35,468 bases of DNA from Oscillospiraceae bacterium (GTDB taxonomy: Bacteria; Bacillota; Clostridia; Oscillospirales; Oscillospiraceae), in NCBI GenBank assembly GCA_902761635.1, contig CACWLG010000006.1, positions 1 through 35,468 on the forward strand, in the 5' to 3' direction. Shown piece after piece: positions 16,355 to 23,884 of this stretch. A model generated the notes under the pieces. That model made no database searches and was not told where the DNA came from. It saw only the letters and a list, made by a program, of their open reading frames with translations. Position 1 is the first letter of the stretch, and each line of letters opens with the position of its first letter. A program made the position numbers and the translations under genes.

Positions 16355-16419
16355 TCAGCTTCAAGTCAAAGCTTTTACAGAGAAACGCTGTATGCTCGGG
16401 AGAAGGGAGGTCACGCATA

Positions 16420-17253
16420 ATGAGAAAAAAGACCGTTTGGATTCTCACAATGACTGCCCTGTGTCTTGTGCTCTATACCATTGTGGCATCGAGGGTCAAG
16501 ATCGGCAACACCATCATCTTCGGCGGCAATGAGGGGGCCTTTATCCATACAGACAGCATGGACTTTGCCGACAACAATGTTACCCCAACACCGGAGCCGA
16601 CGGAGGATATCTGGCCCAAGCTCACCACAAAGGATTTTGAGGACAACACCTATCTGCAGATCGTCAACAACAACAATCTGCTCTCCTCCGCTTACGAACC
16701 GGAGGTCTCCAAAATCGAGAGAACGCGCTATATGATGTACAGCACGGAGTATATGCCCTATCTGGATGCCTTCCTGGATGCGATCGAGGAGGCCGGCTTC
16801 GACTACTTTATTGCCGGCGCCTATCGCTCCTATTCCTATCAGGCGCATGTGTACAATTCCAAGGCCAGCCAGATCGCCTATGAGATGGCCGGCGGCAAGC
16901 AGGTGGATTATACCGACCCGATCTATCAGGAGGCCGCCGAGAAAGCAAAATCCATCACCGCCCCCGCAGGCGCCAGTGAACACCAGCTTGGCCTGTGCGT
17001 GGATATTCTCGACAAAAACCGTTCCCGCCTTGTGTATGAGGATATGAATCAGGAGCTTTTTGCCTGGCTGGATGCCCACTGCGCCGAATACGGCTTCATT
17101 AAGCGCTATCCTACCCGCAAGCTTCTGCTGACCGGCTGGGATGAGCCCTGGCACTATCGTTATGTGGGGCGGGAAGCCGCTGCCTTTATTATGGAGCAGG
17201 GACTCTGCTATGAAGAGTTTTATGCCCATTACTTCCCGGATTTTGAGTATTAA
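16420..17253 (+). CDS. VanY-type D-alanyl-D-alanine carboxypeptidase (M15B)
   Basis: This 277-residue extracytoplasmic zinc peptidase trims the terminal D-Ala of peptidoglycan stem peptides. An uncleaved-looking signal anchor (about 7-24) is followed by a low-complexity linker with TPTPEPTED and then the catalytic domain. The M15B motifs are visible: AGAYRSYSYQ substrate/fold motif, then GASEHQLGLCVDI carrying SxHxxGxxxD (Zn-ligand His about 188 and Asp about 195), and EPWHYRYVG (Glu about 242, Zn-ligand His about 245). It starts after GGGAGG. It stands alone, with no VanR/S or vanHAX genes nearby, so housekeeping wall maturation is likelier than glycopeptide resistance. Confidence 0.9.
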   Translation: MRKKTVWILTMTALCLVLYTIVASRVKIGNTIIFGGNEGAFIHTDSMDFADNNVTPTPEPTEDIWPKLTTKDFEDNTYLQIVNNNNLLSSAYEPEVSKIERTRYMMYSTEYMPYLDAFLDAIEEAGFDYFIAGAYRSYSYQAHVYNSKASQIAYEMAGGKQVDYTDPIYQEAAEKAKSITAPAGASEHQLGLCVDILDKNRSRLVYEDMNQELFAWLDAHCAEYGFIKRYPTRKLLLTGWDEPWHYRYVGREAAAFIMEQGLCYEEFYAHYFPDFEY

Positions 17254-17255
17254 GG

Positions 17256-17282
17256 AGAAAGAGCCCTGCCGGGGCTCTTTCT
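17256..17282 (+). terminator. Terminator of the VanY-type gene
   Basis: AGAAAGAGCCC (17256-17266) pairs with GGGCTCTTTCT (17272-17282) around a 5-nt loop, starting 3 nt after the stop codon. The 3' arm holds the T-rich segment. It separates this gene from the rimP operon promoter. Confidence 0.75.
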
Positions 17283-17316
17283 GACTGTAAAAACTGAAAC
17301 AATCCGCAAAAAACAC

Positions 17317-17345
17317 TTGCATTATGCGCTGCTTCGTGCTATTAT
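17317..17345 (+). promoter_or_regulatory. Sigma-A promoter of the rimP-nusA-infB operon
   Basis: TTGCAT (17317-17322), a 17-bp spacer and an extended TGC-TATTAT (-10 at 17340-17345). Transcription would begin near 17352, upstream of a complete intrinsic terminator in the leader. Confidence 0.7.
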
Positions 17346-17370
17346 CATACAGTAAGGTTTTGGTATTGTC

Positions 17371-17397
17371 AGAGTGGGTTTCGACCCACTCTTTTTT
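17371..17397 (+). promoter_or_regulatory. UUCG-capped terminator in the rimP leader (putative attenuator)
   Basis: AGAGTGGGT (17371-17379) pairs with ACCCACTCT (17384-17392) around TTCG, followed by T6 (17392-17397). It lies 20 nt after the predicted transcription start and 43 nt before rimP. Because promoter and upstream terminator both precede it, it must act within the operon leader. NusA stimulates intrinsic termination, so autoregulation by the operon's own product is a plausible inference. Confidence 0.65.
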
Positions 17398-17439
17398 GTG
17401 AGACTTTTTCACAAGATAAAAATGGTACGGTGAGGAAAA

Positions 17440-17895
17440 ATGAGTAAGATTACAGACAGAGTTTCGGCGCTGGCAAAGCCCATCGTGGAAGAAGAGGGAT
17501 GCAGTCTTTGGGATGTGGAATATGCGCGCGAGGCGGGCACCTGGTATTTGCGGATTTTTGTGGATAAAGAGGGCGGCCTCAGCATCGACGACTGCGAGCG
17601 GATCAGCCGCAGGCTCGACCCCCTGCTGGATGAGGAGGACCCCATACCCGACAGCTATGTCTTTGAAGTCGGCTCTGCCGGAGCAGAACGGGAATTGAAG
17701 CGCCCGCAGGATTATGAGCAGTTTATGGGCAGCGAGGTCGAGGTTCGGCTCTACCAGCCGCGAAACGGCAGCAAAAGCTTTGTCGGCACATTGAAGGCTT
17801 ACGAAGACGGCAATGTGACGATTGAAAACGGCGGCAACGAAATGCGCTTTGAAAAGGGCATGATTGCCCTGGTCAGGCTGCATGTATCTATATAA
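17440..17895 (+). CDS. rimP: Ribosome maturation factor RimP
   Basis: A 151-residue 30S subunit maturation factor. Family features are visible: VEEEGCSLWDVEYAREAGTW, LRIFVDKEGGLSIDDCERISR, then the AGAEREL segment that follows SYVFEVGS, and a C-terminal SH3-like barrel (VRLYQ to FEKGMIALVRLHV). The length is normal. It is first in the conserved Firmicutes operon rimP-nusA-ylxR-ylxQ-infB. The ATG follows GTGAGG. A 14-bp tandem duplication at the 3' end includes its stop codon. Confidence 0.95.
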   Translation: MSKITDRVSALAKPIVEEEGCSLWDVEYAREAGTWYLRIFVDKEGGLSIDDCERISRRLDPLLDEEDPIPDSYVFEVGSAGAERELKRPQDYEQFMGSEVEVRLYQPRNGSKSFVGTLKAYEDGNVTIENGGNEMRFEKGMIALVRLHVSI

Positions 17896-17919
17896 AGCAA
17901 TCAGCATAAAGCAATCAGC
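17892..17919 (+). repeat. 14-bp tandem duplication between rimP and nusA
   Basis: ATAAAGCAATCAGC occurs twice head to tail, at 17892-17905 and 17906-17919. The first copy contains the rimP stop codon. The second lies in the 41-nt gap before nusA and pushes the two genes further apart. It looks like a recent slippage event. Confidence 0.9.
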
Positions 17920-17936
17920 AGAATGGAGAATCAGAA

Positions 17937-18989
17937 ATGAACGCAGATTTTTTCGAGGCTATTGAAGATATCGAGAAAGAAAAGGGCATTCCGCGCGGTT
18001 ATATGTATGAAAAGATCCGGCAGGCCATGCTTGCCGCTTTCCGGCGCGACAACCCCGAGTGCGAGGACAATGTGGAGATTATCCTTGAGGAAGAGAACAA
18101 GCGCATTGAGATGAACGTCATCAAGACCGTCGTGGAAGAGGTCGAAGACCCCAGCCATGAGATCGCGCTTGAGGCGGCAAAGAAGATCAGCAAGCGCGCA
18201 AAACCCGGCGACGAGCTGCATGTGCCCGTGGAGACCAAAAAGTTCGGACGCATTGCGGCCCAGGCAGCCAAGCAGGTCATTATCCAGGGAATCCGCGAGG
18301 CGGAGCGCGGCATCATTTACGAGGAGTTTACCTCCAAGGAGCATGAGATCCTGACCGGCGTCGTGTCCCATATCGAGCCGAGAAACGGCAGCGTCTCCAT
18401 CCGCATCTCCTCCAACAGTGAGTATACCGAGGCCATGCTTGCCCCCAATGAGCGCATCAAGACCGAGCCGCTGCATGAGGGGGATCGCATCAAGGTCTAT
18501 GTGGTGGAGGTTCGCAATTCCACCCGCGGCCCGCAGGTGCTCATCTCCCGGACCCATCCCGGCCTTGTCAAGCGCCTGTTCGAGCTGGAGGTGCCGGAAA
18601 TTTATGACGGCACCGTTGAGATCAAGTCCATTGCCCGCGAGGCAGGCAGCCGCACCAAGATGGCGGTCTGGTCTGCCGATCCCGATGTAGATCCCATCGG
18701 CTCCTGCGTGGGCCCGAAGGGCGGCCGTGTCGCCAGCATTGTCAATGAGCTGGGCGGCGAGAAGATCGACATCGTGAAATACAGTGAAGTACCTGAGGAA
18801 TATATCGCGGCGGCGCTCTCTCCCTCTGAGGTCGTGAGTGTCACCATGATGGAGGACGGCAAGAGCTGCCGCGTCATCGTACCCGATTCCCAGCTTTCCC
18901 TTGCCATCGGCAAGGAAGGGCAGAACGCGCGTCTTGCCGCAAAGCTGACTGGATACAAGATAGATATCAAGCCCGAGTCCGAAGCCTGA
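17937..18989 (+). CDS. nusA: Transcription termination/antitermination factor NusA
   Basis: A 350-residue RNA polymerase-binding factor that controls pausing, intrinsic termination and antitermination. Domain order: N-terminal RNAP-binding domain (ADFFEAIEDIEKEKGIP onward), S1 domain (about 130-200), then two KH domains including DPIGSCVGPKGGRV and LAIGKEGQNARLAAKL. It ends at KPESEA without the C-terminal acidic repeats of proteobacteria, as is usual for Firmicutes. It starts 41 nt after rimP with TGGAGA upstream. Its position behind a leader terminator makes feedback control possible. Confidence 0.96.
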   Translation: MNADFFEAIEDIEKEKGIPRGYMYEKIRQAMLAAFRRDNPECEDNVEIILEEENKRIEMNVIKTVVEEVEDPSHEIALEAAKKISKRAKPGDELHVPVETKKFGRIAAQAAKQVIIQGIREAERGIIYEEFTSKEHEILTGVVSHIEPRNGSVSIRISSNSEYTEAMLAPNERIKTEPLHEGDRIKVYVVEVRNSTRGPQVLISRTHPGLVKRLFELEVPEIYDGTVEIKSIAREAGSRTKMAVWSADPDVDPIGSCVGPKGGRVASIVNELGGEKIDIVKYSEVPEEYIAAALSPSEVVSVTMMEDGKSCRVIVPDSQLSLAIGKEGQNARLAAKLTGYKIDIKPESEA

Positions 18990-19008
18990 AAAAGGAGGTG
19001 CGGCAGCC

Positions 19009-19281
19009 GTGGAAAAGAAAATACCGATGAGGCAGTGCCTGGGCTGCCGTGAGATGAAGGCCAAGCGGGACCTGATGCGCGTGGTGCGTTCACCGGAAGG
19101 GGAGATCAGCCTGGACTTTCGGGGCAAGTCACCCGGCCGCGGCGCTTATGTCTGCCGGGACGCACAGTGTCTGAGGAAGGCGATCAAAGCGCGGGCGCTT
19201 GAACGGGCCTTGTCCGTTCAAATTCCTCCCGAGATCTATGAGCGCCTGGAGAAAGAAATGGAGGCGGGCGATGGCGGATAA
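19009..19281 (+). CDS. rnpM: YlxR/RnpM family RNA-binding protein (DUF448)
   Basis: A 90-residue protein with the family signature: MRQCLGCREMKAKRDLMRVVR near the start and the GRGAYVCRDAQCLRKAIK loop. YlxR has been reported to bind RNase P RNA and modulate its activity, hence the name RnpM. It starts at GTG, preceded by AAAAAGGAGGTG, and lies between nusA and ylxQ as in other Firmicutes. Its 3' end overlaps the next gene by 11 nt. Confidence 0.92.
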   Translation: MEKKIPMRQCLGCREMKAKRDLMRVVRSPEGEISLDFRGKSPGRGAYVCRDAQCLRKAIKARALERALSVQIPPEIYERLEKEMEAGDGG

Positions 19282-19705
19282 AGCACTGGGCCTGTTGGGC
19301 CTGATGCGCCGGGCCCGCGCCGTGGAGGCAGGAACGGACAATGCCTGTGACGCAGTGCACGCGGGAAAGGCGAAGCTTGTGATCCTGAGCGGCGACAGCG
19401 CGGAAAACGCCCGTCGAAAGGCAGAGAACGCAGCGAATGGCCGCCGGGTACTGCTGCTGCCTGTGCACTATTCTCGTGAGGAGCTTGCCGCAGCCCTGGG
19501 ACTGGGGGATTGCTCCATGGCAGCGGTGACGGATCTGGGATTTGCCAGCGCATTCGTACAGGCGCTCTCAGCCGAGAATCCGGACCGCTACGCTGAGGCG
19601 GCACAAGAGCTTCAAAGGCGCAATGACAAGGCCGTGCGGCGCAGGAAAGAGAAAGCGGAACGCGCAGACAGCAAGAGGAATGGAAAGAGGAGGACTGAAG
19701 TATGA
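19271..19705 (+). CDS. ylxQ: YlxQ-like L7Ae-family RNA-binding protein
   Basis: A 144-residue protein of the L7Ae/L30e/YlxQ kink-turn-binding group. The start [21 protein letters not shown] is typical, and the L7Ae fold follows with [20 protein letters not shown] and the FASAFVQAL region. The C-terminal 35 residues are a highly basic, lysine/arginine-rich tail not needed for the fold. The ATG at 19271 is chosen because earlier in-frame ATGs would lie inside the previous gene and add non-homologous residues. It overlaps rnpM by 11 nt and infB by 4 nt, indicating translational coupling. Confidence 0.88.
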   Translation: MADKALGLLGLMRRARAVEAGTDNACDAVHAGKAKLVILSGDSAENARRKAENAANGRRVLLLPVHYSREELAAALGLGDCSMAAVTDLGFASAFVQALSAENPDRYAEAAQELQRRNDKAVRRRKEKAERADSKRNGKRRTEV

Positions 19706-22089
19706 GCTTGATCAAGTATAGAATCCATGAGGTGGCAAAGGATTTTAATGTCACCTCCAAGGTGATCTCTCAGATTCTCACAGATTATATAGCACCACCG
19801 AAAAACCACATGCAGGTTCTGGAGACCCCGGAGCTGGATGTGATCTTTGAGTATATGACCCAGCACAACCAGGCCGAAAGCCTGGAGGAAATTTTCAAGA
19901 CCCCGGCAAAACCTGCTGCTCCCGCAAAGGAGAAGCCGGAGGCCAAGGCCGAGCAGAAGACTGTCCCGGCTCCCGCGGAACCTGCCAGGAAGAGCGAGCA
20001 GAAGCCTGCCGAAAAGGCGGCCCCGGCAGAGCCTCAGGCACAGGGCGCGGCGCCGATACAGAAGAAGCCCGATAAGCCGCACGCGCCCCGTCAGGTGGCG
20101 GAGAAACGCGTCGTGGACACCAGAGGCGGCGCGGCTGTCAATATTGAGAAGTATAACGAGAAGTTTGAGGATATGGCCGGAACGAAGGCCAATACCTCCA
20201 ACATGCGCCGGGGCAACAAAGAAAAGATTAACAGCAAGTCCAAGCAGCAGCGTCCCAGCAGCGCCCAGGCATCTTCCGCCAAGCGCCGTCAGGAAGAGCG
20301 CGACAAGATGAACCGCCTGCAGCTTGAAATTGCCAAGAAGCAGCCGCTCAAGGTGCAGATCCCGGACGAAATCAGCGTCGGCGATCTGGCAGTGCGCATG
20401 AAAAAGACGGCGTCCGAGGTCGTCAAGCAGCTCATGAAGCTCGGCGTTTTCGCATCTGTTTCGGAGATCATCGACTTTGATACCGCCGCACTCGTCGCCA
20501 TGGAGCTCGGGTGCAAGGTGGAAAAAGAGGTGATCGTCACGGTGGAGGAGCGTCTGATCGACGACTCCGCAGACAAGGAAGAAGACCTCGTTCCCCGCGC
20601 GCCGGTCGTGGTGGTCATGGGCCACGTCGACCACGGCAAGACCTCTCTGCTCGACTACATCCGCCATGCCAACGTTGTCTCCGGTGAGGCCGGCGGCATT
20701 ACGCAGCATATCGGCGCTTACACCGTTGAAATCAACGGCAGCCCCATCACCTTCCTTGATACCCCGGGCCATGAGGCCTTTACCTCCATGCGCGCCCGCG
20801 GCGCCATGGTCACGGATATCGCCATTCTCGTTGTTGCGGCGGACGACGGCATCATGCCCCAGACCGTGGAGTCCATCAACCACGCCAAAGCCGCCAATAT
20901 CCCGGTGGTCGTAGCGATCAACAAGATGGACACCGTCGGCGCCAATCCTGACCGCATCAAGCAGCAACTCACGGAGTATGACCTCGTGAGCGAGGAGTGG
21001 GGCGGAGATACCATCATCTGCCCGATCTCTGCCAAGACCGGTATGGGTATAGACAATCTGCTGGAAAACCTCGTCGTTCTGGCTGAGGTGCAGGAGCTCA
21101 AGGCAAACCCGAACCGCGCTGCCCGCGGCGCCGTCATCGAGGCACGGCTTGACAAGGGCCGCGGCCCCATCATGACCGTACTCGTGCAAAACGGCACGCT
21201 CCGTCTGGGAGATATCATCATCGCCGGCTCCAGCGTCGGCCGTGTGCGTACCATGATCAACGACAAGGGCCAGCGCGTGAACGAGGCCGGCCCCTCTACG
21301 CCTGTTGAGATATCCGGCATGGACTCCGTTCCCAGCGCGGGCGATACCTTCAACGCCGTCACGGATGAGCGCATGGCGAGAGAGCTTGCCGAGGAGCGCC
21401 GCATCGCAAGTGCGAACAATGCCCTCGCCGGCACCAAGAAGGTCAGCCTCGATGATCTGTTCAGTCAGATCCAGGCAGGTGAGATGAAGACCCTGAACAT
21501 CATCGTCAAGGCGGACGTGCAGGGCTCTGCCGAAGCGGTCAAGGCCTCCCTGGAGAAGATCTCCAACGAGGAGGTCCGCGTCAAGGTCATCCACAGTGCC
21601 GTAGGCGCCATCAACGAGTCCGACGTGATGCTGGCTGCAACCTCCGGGGCTATTATCGTGGGCTTCAACGTCCGCCCGGACAATGCGGCCCGTGACAGCG
21701 CTGCCCGAAGCAAGGTCGACATGCGTATGTATCGCGTCATCTATGACTGCATCAATGAGATCGAAGCCGCCATGAAGGGCATGCTGGCTCCCAAGTTCAA
21801 GGAAGTCATCATCGGCCATGCCGAGGTGCGCGAGACCTACAAGGTCTCCAAGGTCGGCACGGTCTGCGGCTGCTACTGCACCGACGGCAAGATCCAGCGC
21901 GGCTGCGAGGTTCGCGTTCTGCGCGACAATATCGTCATCCATGAGGGTGAGCTTGCGTCCCTGCGCCGTTTCAAGGACGACGTGAAGGAAGTTGCCAGCG
22001 GCTACGAATGCGGCATGCAGGTGGAGAAGTTCAACGACATCAAGGTCGGCGACGTGATCGAATGCTTCGTCATGGAGCAGATCGTGTGA
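19702..22089 (+). CDS. infB: Translation initiation factor IF-2
   Basis: A 795-residue GTPase that places initiator fMet-tRNA on the 30S subunit. It has an N-terminal IF2_N motif ([20 protein letters not shown]), a low-complexity Ala/Pro/Lys linker (about 70-200), and a second IF2_N (about 215-280). The G domain has GHVDHGKTS (about 306), [20 protein letters not shown] and SAKTG; domains II-IV follow, ending [14 protein letters not shown]. The start overlaps ylxQ by 4 nt, with AGAGGAGG upstream. It is last in the operon here: rbfA, which usually follows, is not found, and a long hairpin comes right after the stop. Confidence 0.97.
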   Translation: MSLIKYRIHEVAKDFNVTSKVISQILTDYIAPPKNHMQVLETPELDVIFEYMTQHNQAESLEEIFKTPAKPAAPAKEKPEAKAEQKTVPAPAEPARKSEQKPAEKAAPAEPQAQGAAPIQKKPDKPHAPRQVAEKRVVDTRGGAAVNIEKYNEKFEDMAGTKANTSNMRRGNKEKINSKSKQQRPSSAQASSAKRRQEERDKMNRLQLEIAKKQPLKVQIPDEISVGDLAVRMKKTASEVVKQLMKLGVFASVSEIIDFDTAALVAMELGCKVEKEVIVTVEERLIDDSADKEEDLVPRAPVVVVMGHVDHGKTSLLDYIRHANVVSGEAGGITQHIGAYTVEINGSPITFLDTPGHEAFTSMRARGAMVTDIAILVVAADDGIMPQTVESINHAKAANIPVVVAINKMDTVGANPDRIKQQLTEYDLVSEEWGGDTIICPISAKTGMGIDNLLENLVVLAEVQELKANPNRAARGAVIEARLDKGRGPIMTVLVQNGTLRLGDIIIAGSSVGRVRTMINDKGQRVNEAGPSTPVEISGMDSVPSAGDTFNAVTDERMARELAEERRIASANNALAGTKKVSLDDLFSQIQAGEMKTLNIIVKADVQGSAEAVKASLEKISNEEVRVKVIHSAVGAINESDVMLAATSGAIIVGFNVRPDNAARDSAARSKVDMRMYRVIYDCINEIEAAMKGMLAPKFKEVIIGHAEVRETYKVSKVGTVCGCYCTDGKIQRGCEVRVLRDNIVIHEGELASLRRFKDDVKEVASGYECGMQVEKFNDIKVGDVIECFVMEQIV

Positions 22090-22117
22090 GCCTTCGCGCC
22101 GGACGCCTGCATTCTGC

Positions 22118-22184
22118 TGCCTTTGAAAGCACTGCTCGGGAAACTCAATTTGAGGTACCTGAGCAGTGCATTGTTTCTAAAGGC
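22118..22184 (+). terminator. Long imperfect hairpin after infB
   Basis: GCACTGCTCGGG (22129-22140) pairs with CCTGAGCAGTGC (22158-22169), with one G-U wobble. The outer parts GCCTTT and AAAGGC extend the stem after bulges, and CTCAATTTGAG forms a nested alternative. The T content after the inner stem (ATTGTTTCT) is moderate. It ends the rimP-infB operon. Its length and symmetry also suit a small palindromic repeat element. Confidence 0.6.
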
Positions 22185-22189
22185 ACCGT

Positions 22190-22219
22190 TTGACAGCGCC
22201 TTGCTCATGATGGTATAAT
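22190..22219 (+). promoter_or_regulatory. Sigma-A promoter of acyltransferase paralogue B
   Basis: Perfect TTGACA (22190-22195), an 18-bp spacer and an extended TGG-TATAAT (-10 at 22214-22219). The predicted leader is about 57 nt. It shows this gene is transcribed independently of infB, and strongly. Confidence 0.75.
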
Positions 22220-22282
22220 ACCTACCAAATCGGAAAGAAGACAGGACCGATACAGCGGACGACAAAAGAAAGGATGCTGAAA

Positions 22283-23554
22283 ATGGCTCACAATCCCGAT
22301 ATCTATTTACTGTACGAATACATGGAAAAGGTGCCCTTCACTGTGAGAATGAAGGTCTGCCTCGACGCTCCGGTCGATGCGGAACTTCTGACGGAGGCGG
22401 CGCAGGAAGCGATCGGGAGGCTGCCATATTTCAGCGTCAAGGTCGGGCTGGACGCGGGGGAGAACTACACCCTGGAACATAACGACAGGCCAGTCGCGGT
22501 CCTGCCGGAAAAGGACGAGAGACTGACGCTCGGCAGCGAAGCGGTAAACGGCCATCTGGTCGCGATCACCTACCGGGACGACTGCGTCTGGTTCAATTAT
22601 TCTCATACCTTCTGCGGCGCGATGGGCGGCCTGTTCTGGGTCAAGGCGACTGTGTATCAATACATGACGAAAAAGTACGGGCCGTTGGAGGCGCCGAAGG
22701 ACATCAAGCTGCCGGGTACGCCCGTGACGGAGGGCGAGCTTTATTTCCCCGATGCAGACAAACTGCCTGACGACGAGCCGATCTCCCGCTACGAGGGCGG
22801 CGACTGCAATCTCCAGCTGCCCAGAATGCTCAAATACCTGTTCAATCCCTTCGCCAGAGATTGCTATTACTATCAGATCGAAATCCCCGCCGGAGACTTC
22901 ATGGAATACGCGGCCGGGATCGACGGAAGCCCGAACACCATCTTGACGGCGATGATGTTCAAGGTGTGCTCCCACCTGTTCAAGGAGAAGGAGGGGACCT
23001 TCCTCTCCGGAAGAGTTTCGGCAGATTACCGCAAGGATATCGGCGCCAATGCGTCCTACCGTGATTTCGTCCGCTTTATCCATGTGAAATATGAGTGGAG
23101 CATGAAGGATGAATCCGTTCAGAAGCTCAACATGCGCGCGAGGGGCGCGCTTATCAGGCAGAACCAGCCGGAGCTGAGCTATGAGCGGTTCAGAAGGCTG
23201 GACAAGGCACATCAGGGCATCGACGCGCAGCCGAACCTGAAAGCCAAAAAGAAGTTTGCCTCTCAAAACAGCACCTTCCGCAGCGACCCCCGGGACACCT
23301 ATACCATCAGCTATGTCGGGCAGACCGATTGGGGCGGGATGGAGGCGCATATTAAGAGCTTCTATACCATCACCGACGGCGACCTGATGATTGAGGTGAA
23401 CGCTCTGAAGGACATCTTCTGCATCACCTTCCAGCTTATCAACAAAGACCCAAAGCCCCTGGATCTGTTCTGCGAGCTGCTGAAGCAGGAGGGCCTTCCT
23501 TACAAGGTATCGGAGCGCTATACACGCCATATGCCGAAAATCAAGCTGCCCTGA
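22283..23554 (+). CDS. CAT/condensation-superfamily acyltransferase-like protein (paralogue B)
   Basis: A 423-residue cytosolic protein paralogous to the gene at 10984. With the ATG at 22283, residues 46-57 (RLPYFSVKVGLD), 84-92 (GSEAVNGHL) and the active-site-like motif SHTFCGA (His108, Cys111) have exactly the same numbering as in paralogue A. The upstream ATG at 22274 adds three residues and lacks a ribosome site, whereas GAAAGGA fits 22283. The motif corresponds to HHxxxDG with Ser for the first His and Gly for Asp; the general-base His is retained. YVGQTDWG near the C-terminus matches YTGWMDWG in paralogue A. Product and substrate are unknown. It stands alone with a strong promoter. Confidence 0.78.
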   Translation: MAHNPDIYLLYEYMEKVPFTVRMKVCLDAPVDAELLTEAAQEAIGRLPYFSVKVGLDAGENYTLEHNDRPVAVLPEKDERLTLGSEAVNGHLVAITYRDDCVWFNYSHTFCGAMGGLFWVKATVYQYMTKKYGPLEAPKDIKLPGTPVTEGELYFPDADKLPDDEPISRYEGGDCNLQLPRMLKYLFNPFARDCYYYQIEIPAGDFMEYAAGIDGSPNTILTAMMFKVCSHLFKEKEGTFLSGRVSADYRKDIGANASYRDFVRFIHVKYEWSMKDESVQKLNMRARGALIRQNQPELSYERFRRLDKAHQGIDAQPNLKAKKKFASQNSTFRSDPRDTYTISYVGQTDWGGMEAHIKSFYTITDGDLMIEVNALKDIFCITFQLINKDPKPLDLFCELLKQEGLPYKVSERYTRHMPKIKLP

Positions 23555-23562
23555 CTGGGGGC

Positions 23563-23585
23563 TGCCGGAAAAGGTTTCCCCGGCA
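23563..23585 (+). other. Small hairpin after paralogue B
   Basis: TGCCGG (23563-23568) pairs with CCGGCA (23580-23585), with AAAAGGTTTCC in the loop. It begins 9 nt after the stop codon and has no T-run. It may protect the mRNA 3' end. Confidence 0.35.
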
Positions 23586-23661
23586 ATGCCCAGGCGGAAA
23601 ACACTTTTCAATGGAAAAGGGGAGAGCAGTCTGTCCCGAACAATATGCCCCATAGGAAAAG

Positions 23662-23704
23662 AAAGCACAGAAACGGATGATCCCGCTTCTGTGCTTTTGC
23701 TTTT
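23662..23704 (+). terminator. Intrinsic terminator downstream of paralogue B
   Basis: AAAGCACAGAA (23662-23672) pairs with TTCTGTGCTTT (23687-23697), and an inner CGG/CCG adds to the stem. TTTTGCTTTT follows. This is a good rho-independent terminator about 110 nt after the stop codon of the acyltransferase-like gene. The stretch between stop and terminator has no gene that I can support. Confidence 0.75.
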
Positions 23705-23766
23705 ACGGCAGGGGACAGCCATGCTCTTCATCGTCCGGGCCGCTGTCCCGTCTTTGCTTTATCTGT

Positions 23767-23846
23767 TCATACTAGAACCTCATGAAAACCTTTAACCCCT
23801 TAAAGGTTTTCATAGCGCCATAAGGCGCGTAGAGGTTCTTGTATGA
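23767..23846. repeat. 80-nt three-way-junction palindromic element
   Basis: The outer arms 23767-23781 (TCATACTAGAACCTC) and 23832-23846 (GAGGTTCTTGTATGA) pair over 15 positions with one mismatch. Inside are two further perfect hairpins: ATGAAAACCTTTAA (23782-23795) with TTAAAGGTTTTCAT (23800-23813) around CCCC, and GCGCC (23815-23819) with GGCGC (23824-23828) around ATAA. Together they form a compact three-way junction on either strand, with almost no unpaired bases at the junction. It lies between the 3' ends of two convergent genes. It has no coding potential. It could be a MITE/REP-like mobile element, a structured RNA or a complex terminator. Confidence 0.75.
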
Positions 23847-23884
23847 GACGTGTTTTCAGCGTTTAATTTAATCGAGAAATAGTA

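Noticed and set aside
16420-17253. Vancomycin resistance locus, from the VanY-type peptidase
   Set aside because: No vanR/S, vanH, vanA-type ligase or vanX is nearby; solitary M15B peptidases are common housekeeping enzymes.
19612-21942. 776-residue minus-strand frame opposite infB
   Set aside because: Antisense of a conserved IF-2 gene with a repetitive, low-information translation.
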